From assembly GCF_000195635.1 (NCBI RefSeq), contig NZ_GL882613.1, forward strand, positions 1-55,025: DNA of 55,025 nucleotides, in the 5' to 3' direction. Both the position numbers and the translations under genes were made by a program. Shown here in pieces: positions 1 to 8,314 of the stretch. Source of the DNA: Bacteroides fluxus YIT 12057. Lineage in GTDB: Bacteria > Bacteroidota > Bacteroidia > Bacteroidales > Bacteroidaceae. Position 1 is the stretch's first letter. Each line of letters opens with the position of its first letter. The notes beneath the pieces were generated by a model that ran no database searches, was not told the DNA's origin, and was given only the letters and a program-made list of their open reading frames with translations.

Positions 1-19
1 TGATGTATGGAGGAATGCT

Positions 20-56
20 ATATTTCCCCCTCAAGGTGAACTGCAAGGGGGGATAT
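20..56. other. GC-rich hairpin at window edge
   Basis: CCCCCT pairs with AGGGGG across a 14-base loop, and flanking ATAT segments can extend the stem. No T-tract follows on either strand within a few bases. It could be a terminator or a processed 3' end of a gene outside the window. Nothing else is recognised before the repeat array. Confidence 0.35.
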
Positions 57-96
57 ATCATCTCCATATTGGCCAAGGATAGGAAAAAACATAAAG

Positions 97-213
97 TTAA
101 CGTCATGCCAGACAAGGAATTAACATCGTGTCAGACAAAGTGTTAATATCGTGCAGTACAATATATTAATACCGTGCCTGCACAATGTTAACTTCGTACA
201 GACACGGTATCAA
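97..213 (+). repeat. Short-repeat array, left copy (5 direct units + 1 inverted)
   Basis: Eleven-base cores related to TTAATATCGTG start at 97, 120, 143, 166 and 188, giving spacings of 23, 23, 23 and 22 bp. An inverted core (CACGGTATCAA) starts at 203, which is 15 bp after the last direct unit. Between cores the sequence tends toward a purine followed by ACA. A second array with the same terminal geometry lies at 52481-52551. The units are too short and too alike throughout for a CRISPR, and no cas gene is present. Helical-phase spacing of about two turns would suit a multimeric DNA-binding protein, but that is inference. Confidence 0.8.
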
Positions 214-258
214 TATCCCCGAAAAGCTATTTTTCAGGAATGGCAGTTGCCTTATCGG

Positions 259-615
259 CTATACGAGCCGAACCACCTGTTGCAGTAGTTCGGGCATCTC
301 AAAAACAGCATTTTTGATATCCGTAATCCTGCTCTTTCCTTCCACCGTCAGCGCGAAATGCATCTGGCGCTTGTCCTCCCTGCCAATGAGACGGGTAATC
401 AGCTTTTTATCTTCCACCGAACGAATAACTTTGGATGTGTTGGAGGCGGACAATCCTAAAGCCTCCGCTATCTCACTGGAAGTAAGTTTAGGACGGTTCA
501 ACAGGGTACACAGCAGCATTCCCTCATTCAATGAAAGGTCATACAACTGCATAAATTGAACCTCAAACTCAGCAATTGCCCGATAAATATCACGGATTTT
601 ACATAAAGTATCCAT
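259..615 (-). CDS. MarR-family transcriptional regulator
   Basis: A 118-residue winged-helix protein. The recognition-helix region around residues 45-68 (SSEIAEALGLSASNTSKVI) and the wing with the conserved D-K-R pattern near residue 81 are typical of MarR regulators. It is shorter than most MarR proteins (about 140 residues) and has little left of the C-terminal dimerisation helix. It lies 58 bp downstream of the FAD/rhodanese fusion on the same strand, so the two are probably cotranscribed. A palindrome upstream of that partner (3199-3211) is a candidate operator. MarR proteins of this kind often sense oxidants or electrophiles; the ligand here is unknown. Confidence 0.85.
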   Translation of the reverse strand: MDTLCKIRDIYRAIAEFEVQFMQLYDLSLNEGMLLCTLLNRPKLTSSEIAEALGLSASNTSKVIRSVEDKKLITRLIGREDKRQMHFALTVEGKSRITDIKNAVFEMPELLQQVVRLV

Positions 616-673
616 ATTGTTTCCTGTTTTTAGCGGTGCAAAAATAAAGAATATTCCCTTTCAAACGTCATTA

Positions 674-3136
674 CTATATGAAAAGGTTGACATTGGCTTT
701 GTCAGCACGCTCCATATAGGTTGCCACACCGCCTATGGTAACTTGATCCAGCAGTTCTTCACGCCGGATACCCATCATATCCATAGACATCTGGCAAGCA
801 ATGAACTCTACTCCCTGTGCCAATGCTTGGGAACGTAAAGACTCCAGTGAATCCACTCCTTTACGTTTCATCAGATATCGCATCATGCGGCTACCCATAC
901 CCAGCATATTCATCTGCGATAATTTGAGCTTCAGCGAACTGGACGGCAACATCATGCCGAACATCTTCCCGAAAATGTCCTTTTGTACTTTAGGCTTTTG
1001 CACTTTTTTCAGTACATTCAGTCCCCAGAAAGTGAAGAAGACGGTCACCTTCTGCCCCGTTGCAGCCGCACCATTTGCCAAGACAAATGTAGCCAGTGCC
1101 TTATCCAAGTCATCACTGAATAGAATCAGAGTCTTTCCCCTGCCTCCACCTATATGAGAGTTAGTAGGGCAAGCACAATCCGGATCACCTTTCTCTATCA
1201 CAACCGTATAGCGCCCTTTTTCCTCATACTTCTCAACCAGCTTGTTCCCGGTCGTATCACACCAGGCAGAAGCATCACGGGCAAAACCGGCATCGGTCGC
1301 TACAATCTCCACACGTTCACCGACAGCGATACTGTCCATCGCTTTCTTTACCTGCATGATGGGACCGGGACACTGCAAGCCACACGCATTGATTTTCAAT
1401 GTTTCTTTTTCAGATGTGGAAGCAGAAGAGGCATCCGGTTCCGGTGAAACTGGCGCGACAGAAGAAGAAGGCTCAACCAAAGATATCGGCACGGGAGCCA
1501 CACTTGTGGAATATGTCTTATAACCGCCAATCAAATTGCGGACATTGCGATAACCACGCCCCATCAAAATACGTTGTGCCAGATAGCCACGTAATCCGAC
1601 CGCACAGAATAGTACCACCGGCTTATCCGTAGGAATTTCGGAAAGATGCTCCCGGATTTCATCCAAAGGCATATTGACTGCCCCCGGAATAGTGCCGAAA
1701 GAATATTCCTCCGGAGTACGGGTATCTATCAACATCACCCGGTCCTTCTGCTCCACCAGTTCACGCCACGAAATAACAGGCATGGCACCACTGATGATAT
1801 TGGAAGCCACATACCCTCCAATGGCTATCGGGTCTTTGGCAGAAGAGAAAGGAGGTGCGTAAGCATGTTCCGTTTCCATAAGGTCATATACCGTACCCCC
1901 GTGTTTAATCAATTCAGCTATCTGGTCGATGCGTTTATCTACACCTTCGTAACCCACACACTGTGCACCGTAAAGTTTACCGGTCCGGGGATGGAAAGTC
2001 AGCTTCAACGTCAGTGGCAAAGCGTCCGGATAATAACCGGCATGAGAAGCGGAATGAGTCACCGAACTCTGATATTCCATCCCCCACTGCTTCAAGCGCT
2101 TGGCAGCAAGCCCGGTAGATGCCACTGTCATATCGAAAACTTTGGCGATAGAGGTACCGATGGCTCCTTCGTATGAAACCGTATTGCCGGATACCATATT
2201 ATCTGCTACGATACGCCCCTGGCGGTTGGCCGGATTGGCAAGGTAATTCAGCCAAGGCTTGCCCGTCAACGGATGGGGGTATTCAATGGCATCACCCACC
2301 GCATATATGTCTTTCACGGAAGTTTCCAAATGCTCGTCCACCCATATCCCTCCTGTCTCTCCTATTTTTAAACCGGCTTGTTGTGCCAGCGCCGTTGCAG
2401 GGCGTACGCCGATAGAAAGCAGCACCATATCGGCAGGTATCGTCTTGCCGCTCTTCAGGAAAACAGTGATTCCCCGGTCGGTACGCCGGAAATGAGTGAC
2501 ACCCTCTTCCAAATATAGAGATACTCCTTTTTGCAGCAAGTGCTGATGAATGTGGGCAGCCATCGAAAAGTCTATGGGAGCCATTACCTGATTCCCCATC
2601 TCGACAATGGAAACCGCCACACCGGCATGGTGTAAGTTTTCCGCCATCTCCAAACCAATGAAACCGGCACCTACCACAACGGCACGCTTCACATGATTGT
2701 CGGTTATATAAGCTTTGATACGGTCGGTATCTTCCACATTGCGCAGGGTAAAGATGCCTTCGGAATGAATACCTTCCAGTAGCGGTTTCACCGGATTGGC
2801 TCCCGGCGACAGCAAAAGCTTGTCGTAACTTTCTTCATACTCTTCCCCACCGGCACGCCGTATAGTCAAAGTTTTAGTTGCAGGGTGGATGGCAAGCACT
2901 TCATTCTGCACCCGTACATCAATACGAAAACGCTTTCCGAAAGATTCGGGAGTTTGCACCAGCAGTTTCTCGCGATCGGTTATGACCCCACCTATATAAT
3001 AAGGTAAACCACAGTTCGCATAAGAGATATGAGGGCCTTTTTCCAATAAAATGATTTCGGACATTTCATCTACTCTCCTCAGTCGGGCGGCAGCGGTTGC
3101 TCCACCTGCTACACCGCCAATGATTACATATTTCAT
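674..3136 (-). CDS. CoA-disulfide reductase / rhodanese / TusA / DsrE-like fusion
   Basis: An 820-residue multidomain sulfur-redox enzyme. Residues 1-450 form an FAD/NAD(P)H-dependent pyridine nucleotide-disulfide oxidoreductase. It has an N-terminal GGVAGG dinucleotide motif, a second one near VVGAGFIG (154-161), and a single redox cysteine, Cys42, in the SYANCGLPY motif characteristic of CoA-disulfide reductases. Residues 455-545 are a rhodanese domain with active-site Cys511. Residues 578-650 are TusA-like with the CPGP motif (Cys589). Residues 667-820 are DsrE/DrsE2-like with Cys781. The series of thiol sites suggests that persulfide sulfur is passed from domain to domain inside one cytoplasmic polypeptide; substrates are inferred from families. 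It is followed by the MarR gene and preceded by a palindrome that may be its operator. Confidence 0.92.
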   Translation of the reverse strand: MKYVIIGGVAGGATAAARLRRVDEMSEIILLEKGPHISYANCGLPYYIGGVITDREKLLVQTPESFGKRFRIDVRVQNEVLAIHPATKTLTIRRAGGEEYEESYDKLLLSPGANPVKPLLEGIHSEGIFTLRNVEDTDRIKAYITDNHVKRAVVVGAGFIGLEMAENLHHAGVAVSIVEMGNQVMAPIDFSMAAHIHQHLLQKGVSLYLEEGVTHFRRTDRGITVFLKSGKTIPADMVLLSIGVRPATALAQQAGLKIGETGGIWVDEHLETSVKDIYAVGDAIEYPHPLTGKPWLNYLANPANRQGRIVADNMVSGNTVSYEGAIGTSIAKVFDMTVASTGLAAKRLKQWGMEYQSSVTHSASHAGYYPDALPLTLKLTFHPRTGKLYGAQCVGYEGVDKRIDQIAELIKHGGTVYDLMETEHAYAPPFSSAKDPIAIGGYVASNIISGAMPVISWRELVEQKDRVMLIDTRTPEEYSFGTIPGAVNMPLDEIREHLSEIPTDKPVVLFCAVGLRGYLAQRILMGRGYRNVRNLIGGYKTYSTSVAPVPISLVEPSSSVAPVSPEPDASSASTSEKETLKINACGLQCPGPIMQVKKAMDSIAVGERVEIVATDAGFARDASAWCDTTGNKLVEKYEEKGRYTVVIEKGDPDCACPTNSHIGGGRGKTLILFSDDLDKALATFVLANGAAATGQKVTVFFTFWGLNVLKKVQKPKVQKDIFGKMFGMMLPSSSLKLKLSQMNMLGMGSRMMRYLMKRKGVDSLESLRSQALAQGVEFIACQMSMDMMGIRREELLDQVTIGGVATYMERADKANVNLFI

Positions 3137-3198
3137 AATTATTCAGCTTTTTATAATTTGATGATGCAAATAAAGCAATAATTTCTTATATTAAATAA

Positions 3199-3211
3199 TT
3201 TCCATTGGAAA
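3199..3211. promoter_or_regulatory. Palindromic candidate operator for the MarR/CoADR operon
   Basis: TTTCCATTGGAAA is a perfect 13-bp dyad around a central base, with further partial symmetry out to 3194-3216. It lies 63-75 bp upstream of the start codon at 3136. MarR dimers usually bind such 13-20 bp palindromes, and the operon encodes a MarR protein, so autoregulation is the natural reading. No clear TAnnTTTG element is seen next to it. Confidence 0.45.
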
Positions 3212-3326
3212 ATAATGTTAACTGAATAATATTCCATGAGATACGGATAAAAAAAACGTATTTGCATAAATAGAGAAATCTACCTTATGCAAATACGCGT
3301 GTTACCTACAAAGCCGGATATATGCT

Positions 3327-4781
3327 TTACCAACCAAGTTTAGAGAGTCCTGCTGCCTGATACCATCCGGTCTTCTCATAAGCATTACGTGCGGCAGGCT
3401 TATTGGAAGCAGGAATATAGTGGGAAACGCCATTGCTACCTTCCATCGAAAACATGCGGGCAAAAGCGGAATAATTCATGGGGGTCGTATTCCAATAGGC
3501 CACCGCAGCATCATAAACTTGTTTCCATTCAGTAAAACCTGCAGGATCGGTAAGATGTTGCATCATGGCTACCATATCGTAATAACCAATGTGCCCACTG
3601 CCTGAGCGCCGGTCATAATCAAAAACAGAAGAACGGAGCCCGGAGGTGTCTCCCGGAAGCAGAACTTGCCTGGTCACGGCTGCCAACTGCTCCAACCGGG
3701 CTGTATTCAAAACGCAAATAGACACTCCACCCGTCCAATTAGTATTACTGATGCCCGATCCTCCATTATAAATGGAATTATAGGCGTCAAAATAGACTTC
3801 GGCCATCTTTACAATGGCATCATCCATGAACATATAAGGAATGACCTTATCATAAGGTGCGCCCGGTCCCGGAGTCTCGGTAGGCGAAGCGATATAATAA
3901 TCTGTATAGTTGCGAAGTTCATACGCCACTTCTACAGATTGCATAAAGCAAGCGTCGAACATCAGAAAATCAAAGCGGGGAGCATACTCCATGATTTGCA
4001 CGAAATCGGAAAGATTCATGCGGTTATCACTATTATTACCCGTATCCTGCCCTATCCAACGGGTGGAAGGTACCGGATAAGGAATCCAACCGTCACAGTG
4101 GGACCAATAAATCAATCCGTAACTTTCCGACTTATACTGTTCATTGGCAAAGACATCACCAAAAACTTCCAAAGTTTCCGCTATTCCCGTAGAATTACGG
4201 TCGGGATAAGTCTTTATCGTTTTCTCCACGCCAACTCCATTCTGAGAAGAAATTTCAATCAACCGAGCTCCACCGCCCATATCTACATAGACCAACAGGT
4301 GCATTAAATCGGACACAACGGAAGCCATGCCCCGCTTCATTTCCTCCAAGTCGCTTTTAGCCAAAGCCGCCAAACTGTTATCAGCCACTACATAGGCCAA
4401 TACAGTACGCTTTGCTGCCGGTTCCGAACCGGAGGAAGGTTTGCCTTTCGCCACATAGACATCACATGAAACCGCATCCCCTCCTCCTTTTGCAATGGCA
4501 GTAACGGTGGTTTTTCCCGGTTTCAGTGCCGTCAGGACTCCTTCCTTGCTTACGGTCGCTACGCTTCCATCTTCGGATGTCCACTCAATCCGCCTATCAG
4601 TAGCGTCGGACGGTTCTATGGTAACTATAAACTGCGCATCCTTATTCTCTTCTATGAGAAGCATTTCTTTATCCAACATGATGCTTTCCACCGGCACGAC
4701 AGTCTCATGGGTGTCGGCACAAGAAGAAAGAAAGCATAAAGAACTTACCAATATTCCAAAAAAGAAAGATTTACAGTTCAT
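3327..4781 (-). CDS. Clostripain-family (peptidase C11) lipoprotein with Ig-like domain
   Basis: A 484-residue exported protein. The N-terminus ends in a lipobox (LSSC, lipidated Cys21). Residues about 30-110 are a bacterial Ig-like (Big_2) domain of the form TLKPGKTTVTA. The catalytic part starts near residue 125. His228 in YWSHCDGW and Cys278 in FDACFMQ match the His/Cys dyad of C11 peptidases. Gut Bacteroides carry several related lipoproteins, some of which process surface or host proteins. It is probably anchored to the outer membrane. It stands alone between divergently regulated neighbours; the substrate is unknown. Confidence 0.88.
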   Translation of the reverse strand: MNCKSFFFGILVSSLCFLSSCADTHETVVPVESIMLDKEMLLIEENKDAQFIVTIEPSDATDRRIEWTSEDGSVATVSKEGVLTALKPGKTTVTAIAKGGGDAVSCDVYVAKGKPSSGSEPAAKRTVLAYVVADNSLAALAKSDLEEMKRGMASVVSDLMHLLVYVDMGGGARLIEISSQNGVGVEKTIKTYPDRNSTGIAETLEVFGDVFANEQYKSESYGLIYWSHCDGWIPYPVPSTRWIGQDTGNNSDNRMNLSDFVQIMEYAPRFDFLMFDACFMQSVEVAYELRNYTDYYIASPTETPGPGAPYDKVIPYMFMDDAIVKMAEVYFDAYNSIYNGGSGISNTNWTGGVSICVLNTARLEQLAAVTRQVLLPGDTSGLRSSVFDYDRRSGSGHIGYYDMVAMMQHLTDPAGFTEWKQVYDAAVAYWNTTPMNYSAFARMFSMEGSNGVSHYIPASNKPAARNAYEKTGWYQAAGLSKLGW

Positions 4782-4813
4782 AGTCTTTGCATTTTAATGG
4801 TCCAGTCTTGAAT

Positions 4814-5212
4814 TTATTCCTGAGGCTTCTTGAAAGTAAAGGCGGAAGGCTCAACGGCTTGCAGAACCAAACCGCTTCCTTTCTTGTATTTGCCCTTTAT
4901 CTTGGAGGCTTCTTTCTCCAGTTTCTTTTTATTTTCTGAAAAATAAATCATACAGGTATAGTCCGGTTTATTTAAATCATATTCCAGATAATTCTTCAGC
5001 TGATAAGCATACAAGTCACGCTTCGGCAGGAAACCGGCCTTGTCCAGTCCAACGCTGTCCAGAACTTGAATCTCCGTATAATATACTACCGAATCATTGA
5101 AAGAAGCAGCTACACCGAATGCATACACAGGCTTCTCGTTACTTTTGAGAGTAAATGAGGAAAAAAACATGAAAGCCAAAGTTATGGCAAAAAATATACG
5201 AACGTACTTCAT
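4814..5212 (-). CDS. Small secreted protein of unknown function
   Basis: 132 residues with a signal peptide (hydrophobic stretch about 6-20) and a basic, lysine-rich C-terminal half. No catalytic motif is visible. It resembles small exported proteins found beside rpoD in Bacteroides, but I do not recognise a named family. The coding stop is 32 bp from the clostripain gene start on the same strand. Upstream, the rpoD terminator at 5262-5298 separates it from rpoD. The AT-rich leader 5213-5245 contains a direct repeat of GAATTAAGAAT. Confidence 0.7.
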   Translation of the reverse strand: MKYVRIFFAITLAFMFFSSFTLKSNEKPVYAFGVAASFNDSVVYYTEIQVLDSVGLDKAGFLPKRDLYAYQLKNYLEYDLNKPDYTCMIYFSENKKKLEKEASKIKGKYKKGSGLVLQAVEPSAFTFKKPQE

Positions 5213-5261
5213 GAATTAAGAATTATGAATTAAGAATATAAGAATCGCGACAAAGATATAA

Positions 5262-5298
5262 AAAAAACCGCATGCCTAACCAAGACATACGGTTTTTT
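5262..5298 (-). terminator. rpoD terminator
   Basis: On the minus strand AAAACCGTATG pairs with CATGCGGTTTT (one G-U) and is followed by a run of T. It lies 37-73 bp beyond the rpoD stop and in front of the small secreted protein gene. The complementary A/T flanks make it potentially bidirectional. Confidence 0.8.
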
Positions 5299-5334
5299 AA
5301 TTCCTTCCATTTGTCGGAAATTGATATTTCTTAT

Positions 5335-6195
5335 TTATCCCAAATAAGATTTGAGCAATTTGCTACGATTACTTTGTCTTAATCTTCTAATAGCTTTTTC
5401 CTTAATCTGACGTACACGTTCACGGGTAAGACCGAATTTGTCGCCGATTTCTTCCAGTGTCATTTCCTGTTGTCCGATACCGAAAAACATCTGTATGATT
5501 TCTTTTTCGCGCTCGGTTAACGTAGAAAGAGCTCTATCAATTTCCCTCGCAAGAGACTCGTTCACCAACGAGCGGTCGGCCATAGGGGAGTCATCGTTGA
5601 CCAACACATCGAGCAAGCTGTTGTCTTCTCCCTCTACGAAAGGCGCGTCCACCGAAATGTGGCGTCCGGATACCTTCAACGTATCGGAAATCTTGTCAAC
5701 AGGGATTTCCAGCTCATCCGCAAGTTCCTCGGGAGACGGACGGCGCTCGTTTTCCTGTTCAAACTTAGAAAAGGCCTTACTGATTTTATTCAATGAGCCT
5801 ACCTGGTTCAACGGAAGACGGACAATACGTGACTGCTCTGCCAAAGCTTGCAAAATAGACTGGCGTATCCACCATACTGCATAGCTGATAAACTTGAAAC
5901 CACGTGTTTCATCAAACTTTTCGGCAGCCTTGATCAGTCCTAAATTACCCTCATTGATCAAGTCGGGCAAACTCAAGCCTTGGTTCTGATACTGTTTGGC
6001 TACAGATACAACGAAACGCAGATTGGCACGTGTCAGCTTTTCAAGCGCAATACGGTCACCCTTGCGGATGCGCTGAGCGAGCTCCACCTCTTCTTCGACG
6101 GTAATGAGGTCTTCGCGACCGATTTCCTGCAAATACTTGTCAAGAGAAGCGCTCTCTCTGTTAGTGATACTTTTTGTAATTTTTAGTTGTCTCAT
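5335..6195 (-). CDS. rpoD: Primary sigma-70 factor RpoD (Bacteroidetes type)
   Basis: 286 residues. Sigma region 1.2 is near the N-terminus ([12 protein letters not shown]). Region 2 has the core-binding and -10 recognition stretch [17 protein letters not shown] ... [11 protein letters not shown] (about 82-115). Region 3 is in the middle, and region 4 is a helix-turn-helix ([23 protein letters not shown], about 247-270). It lacks region 1.1 and the non-conserved insert of E. coli sigma-70, so it is short, as expected for the Bacteroidetes housekeeping sigma factor. That sigma recognises TTTG/TAnnTTTG promoters, which recur throughout this window. Its own promoter carries TAACTTTG at 6219-6226. 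Confidence 0.97.
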   Translation of the reverse strand: MRQLKITKSITNRESASLDKYLQEIGREDLITVEEEVELAQRIRKGDRIALEKLTRANLRFVVSVAKQYQNQGLSLPDLINEGNLGLIKAAEKFDETRGFKFISYAVWWIRQSILQALAEQSRIVRLPLNQVGSLNKISKAFSKFEQENERRPSPEELADELEIPVDKISDTLKVSGRHISVDAPFVEGEDNSLLDVLVNDDSPMADRSLVNESLAREIDRALSTLTEREKEIIQMFFGIGQQEMTLEEIGDKFGLTRERVRQIKEKAIRRLRQSNRSKLLKSYLG

Positions 6196-6218
6196 TCTTA
6201 TAAAACAGATTTGGGTTG

Positions 6219-6226
6219 CAAAGTTA
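6219..6226 (-). promoter_or_regulatory. rpoD promoter -7 element
   Basis: Minus-strand TAACTTTG matches the Bacteroides -7 consensus TAnnTTTG, 24-31 bp upstream of the rpoD start codon. A TTG-containing -33 candidate lies about 20 bp further upstream. Confidence 0.65.
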
Positions 6227-6300
6227 CGACATTTTATTTTGTTACAACAATCTCATCCTAACTTTTTCACCTAATTTATATCTTATCCTTAATAACAAAA

Positions 6301-6345
6301 GGATGTCGACAAGTATTTTGCCGACACCCTCTTTTTCGTTTTTGT
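6301..6345. terminator. Hairpin terminator between htrA and rpoD
   Basis: GGATGTCG (6301-6308) pairs with CGACACCC (6322-6329, one mismatch). T-rich tracts flank it on the plus strand, and CCTTTTGTT follows on the minus strand. Both neighbours are on the minus strand, so it most likely ends htrA transcripts about 200 bp past the stop. Confidence 0.55.
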
Positions 6346-6374
6346 TTGCTTTAATTACAATCCTTTCGACTATC

Positions 6375-6541
6375 AACGATGTACAATGTACAAATTACAA
6401 GGGGGATGAAAGTTGCTGCATTATGATATAATCCTACAATGATTATACCTATCTATATATTATCCAATACCTATTACTTCAAAACCACTTCCAACCATAC
6501 TTCACGAACTGTAAATCGTACATTGTAATCGTCCCCCTTTA
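6375..6541. repeat. Imperfect inverted intergenic element
   Basis: A segment at about 6377-6401 (core TACAATGTAC, followed by AGGGGG) recurs in inverted form at about 6511-6541. The second copy reaches the htrA stop codon. The arms match at roughly 18 of 22 positions. The rest of the 343-bp gap between htrA and rpoD is AT-rich with no gene seen. It looks like a decayed intergenic repeat rather than a regulatory site. Confidence 0.4.
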
Positions 6542-8080
6542 TTCCTGGGTCAAATCAACCGCATACATTGCACGTTTTCCTGACGGGAACATACCGGTAA
6601 TGAAGAGCCCCTGTTCAGGAGACTTCCGTGCTTCCTTCATCGCCTTTTCCAGATCCTCTACGGTTCTCATAGGCTGTCCGTTGGCTTTCAAGATAATAAA
6701 GCCTTTGCGAATACCGGCATCAGCCATCTTGCCGTTGGTAACTCCTGTCACTTCCAGACCGTAACCTAAGTTGAGCTGCTTCTTCAATTCTGAAGATACA
6801 GGCTTGAAGGCCGCACCCAAGATTTCCATTCCGGCATCTTTTACCACTTTCGTAGTGCCTTGCTCGTTCTTCAAAGTGATTTCCACCGTCTTTTCTTTCT
6901 TTTCACGCAATACGGTCACATTGATCTTGTCACCCGGACGATGCTTGGCAAGTTCTTCCTGCAAATCGGCAAAACGATGTATCTTTCTTCCGTCAATGGC
7001 TATGATCACATCATTCTCTTTCAAAATACCGGCAGAAGAACCGCCTTCAGTCACTTCACGGACCCAGATACCCTCTTTGATACCCAATTCTTTGGCTTTC
7101 TCCTTGATTTCCTTGATAACCTTATTCTCTTCGTCCACGGCAAGACCCATATTCAAGTCTGTACATACTACACCGAGCAATGCACGCTGTACGGTACCAT
7201 ATTGCTTCAGGTCGGCGATAACCTTTGTCATGATGCTGGTAGGAATAGCAAAACCATAGCCGGAATATGCACCGGTAGGCGAATACAGCATCGCATTGAT
7301 ACCCACCAGCTCACCTTTCGCATTGACCAGCGCACCGCCACTGTTACCGGAATTGATAGCTGCGTCTGTCTGGATGAAAGACTGGATATTGGCAGCCTGT
7401 CCGTTGGCAGCGCCACCGCCTATGGAACGCGCTTTGGCACTGACAATACCGGCAGTGACAGTAGAGTTCAGATTGAACGGATTACCTACCGCCAACACCC
7501 ACTCGCCTACTTTCAATGCATCGGAATTTCCTACCGGGATAGTGGGGAAATCATCGCCCTCAATCTTTATCAGAGCCAAATCCGTTGCAGGATCCGTACC
7601 GATGATACGGCCTTTCAACTCACGTTCATCATTCAACTTGACAGCAATTTCGTCAGCCCCTTCCACCACGTGGTTATTCGTCACGATGTATCCGTCTTTA
7701 GAGATAATGACACCGGAACCGAAACCTACACGGGGTTGGGTCTGTATCTGACGCTGCTGGCCACGTCCGTCTCCAAAGAAGAAATCGAAAATATCGGGCA
7801 TTCCCTGTACCGTCTGCGTTTTTCCCAATTGGGTAGCACGTATATGAACCACCGCATGAACAGAGTTTTCTGCCGCTTGTGTCAAGTCTACAGGCTGGGC
7901 ATCCGTTGCATGGAAAGCTGCCAATTGTACATTATCAGGATTTTGCTGAAACAACTCGCTGAACGCAGCAGGTCTTTCTCTATTCAGCAACTTATAGGTA
8001 GTAATACCCGCAACTCCTGAGCTGAGGAGTACGATAGCCGCAACTCCAAGGATGTTTTTTGTTGTCTGTTTCATATTCAT
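6539..8080 (-). CDS. HtrA/DegP-type periplasmic serine protease
   Basis: 513 residues with an N-terminal membrane/signal segment (about 8-29). The trypsin-like domain carries the triad His137 (TNNHVV), Asp167 (ATDLAL) and Ser247 (GNSGGA). Two PDZ domains follow (about 290-400 and 415-510). The LA-loop-like insertion near residues 95-112 is rich in F, D and Q. The protein degrades or refolds misfolded envelope proteins, as the family does. It begins with MNMK; the second Met two codons on could also serve. It is monocistronic, and no obvious -7 element was found upstream. Confidence 0.95.
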   Translation of the reverse strand: MNMKQTTKNILGVAAIVLLSSGVAGITTYKLLNRERPAAFSELFQQNPDNVQLAAFHATDAQPVDLTQAAENSVHAVVHIRATQLGKTQTVQGMPDIFDFFFGDGRGQQRQIQTQPRVGFGSGVIISKDGYIVTNNHVVEGADEIAVKLNDERELKGRIIGTDPATDLALIKIEGDDFPTIPVGNSDALKVGEWVLAVGNPFNLNSTVTAGIVSAKARSIGGGAANGQAANIQSFIQTDAAINSGNSGGALVNAKGELVGINAMLYSPTGAYSGYGFAIPTSIMTKVIADLKQYGTVQRALLGVVCTDLNMGLAVDEENKVIKEIKEKAKELGIKEGIWVREVTEGGSSAGILKENDVIIAIDGRKIHRFADLQEELAKHRPGDKINVTVLREKKEKTVEITLKNEQGTTKVVKDAGMEILGAAFKPVSSELKKQLNLGYGLEVTGVTNGKMADAGIRKGFIILKANGQPMRTVEDLEKAMKEARKSPEQGLFITGMFPSGKRAMYAVDLTQE

Positions 8081-8314
8081 CTTTATTCTTTTAACTGTTA
8101 ATATTCATATTCCGTTTAACATTTCGACGTTAAAATAACAACAAAAAACGTTCAGTTATTCCGCCTGTCACTCTTTTTTGTTCTCTTTTAACAGTGAATA
8201 TTTAGGGCTTAACAGCGGTTAACGGCAAGGACTGACAAATTAGCATTTATGTACGATTACTGACTGTTAAAAGACTGACATATAGGAATTAAAAAAGAAG
8301 AGAAGTATGATACC

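Noticed and set aside
97..213. CRISPR-like look of the left repeat array
   Set aside because: Units are only 22-23 bp in total with similar sequence throughout, so no unique spacers remain, and no cas gene is in the window.
1065..1250. Formylglycine-generating activity proposed for the giant protein C-terminus (residue numbers 1065 onward; gene at 43851-47840)
   Set aside because: The catalytic cysteine after GGSY is absent. The coordinates given here are residue numbers, not bases.
1646..2176. 176-residue open frame antisense to the CoA-disulfide reductase
   Set aside because: Low-complexity shadow of a well-supported gene.
5195..5206. ACGAACGT as half of an Mpi-type inversion site (also at about 18183)
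   Set aside because: Both hits lie inside coding sequence, are unpaired at useful distance and do not flank a promoter.
6860..8020. 386-residue open frame antisense to htrA
   Set aside because: It mirrors a gene with a full catalytic triad and PDZ domains; the antisense translation is rich in Ser, Arg and His runs with no domain.
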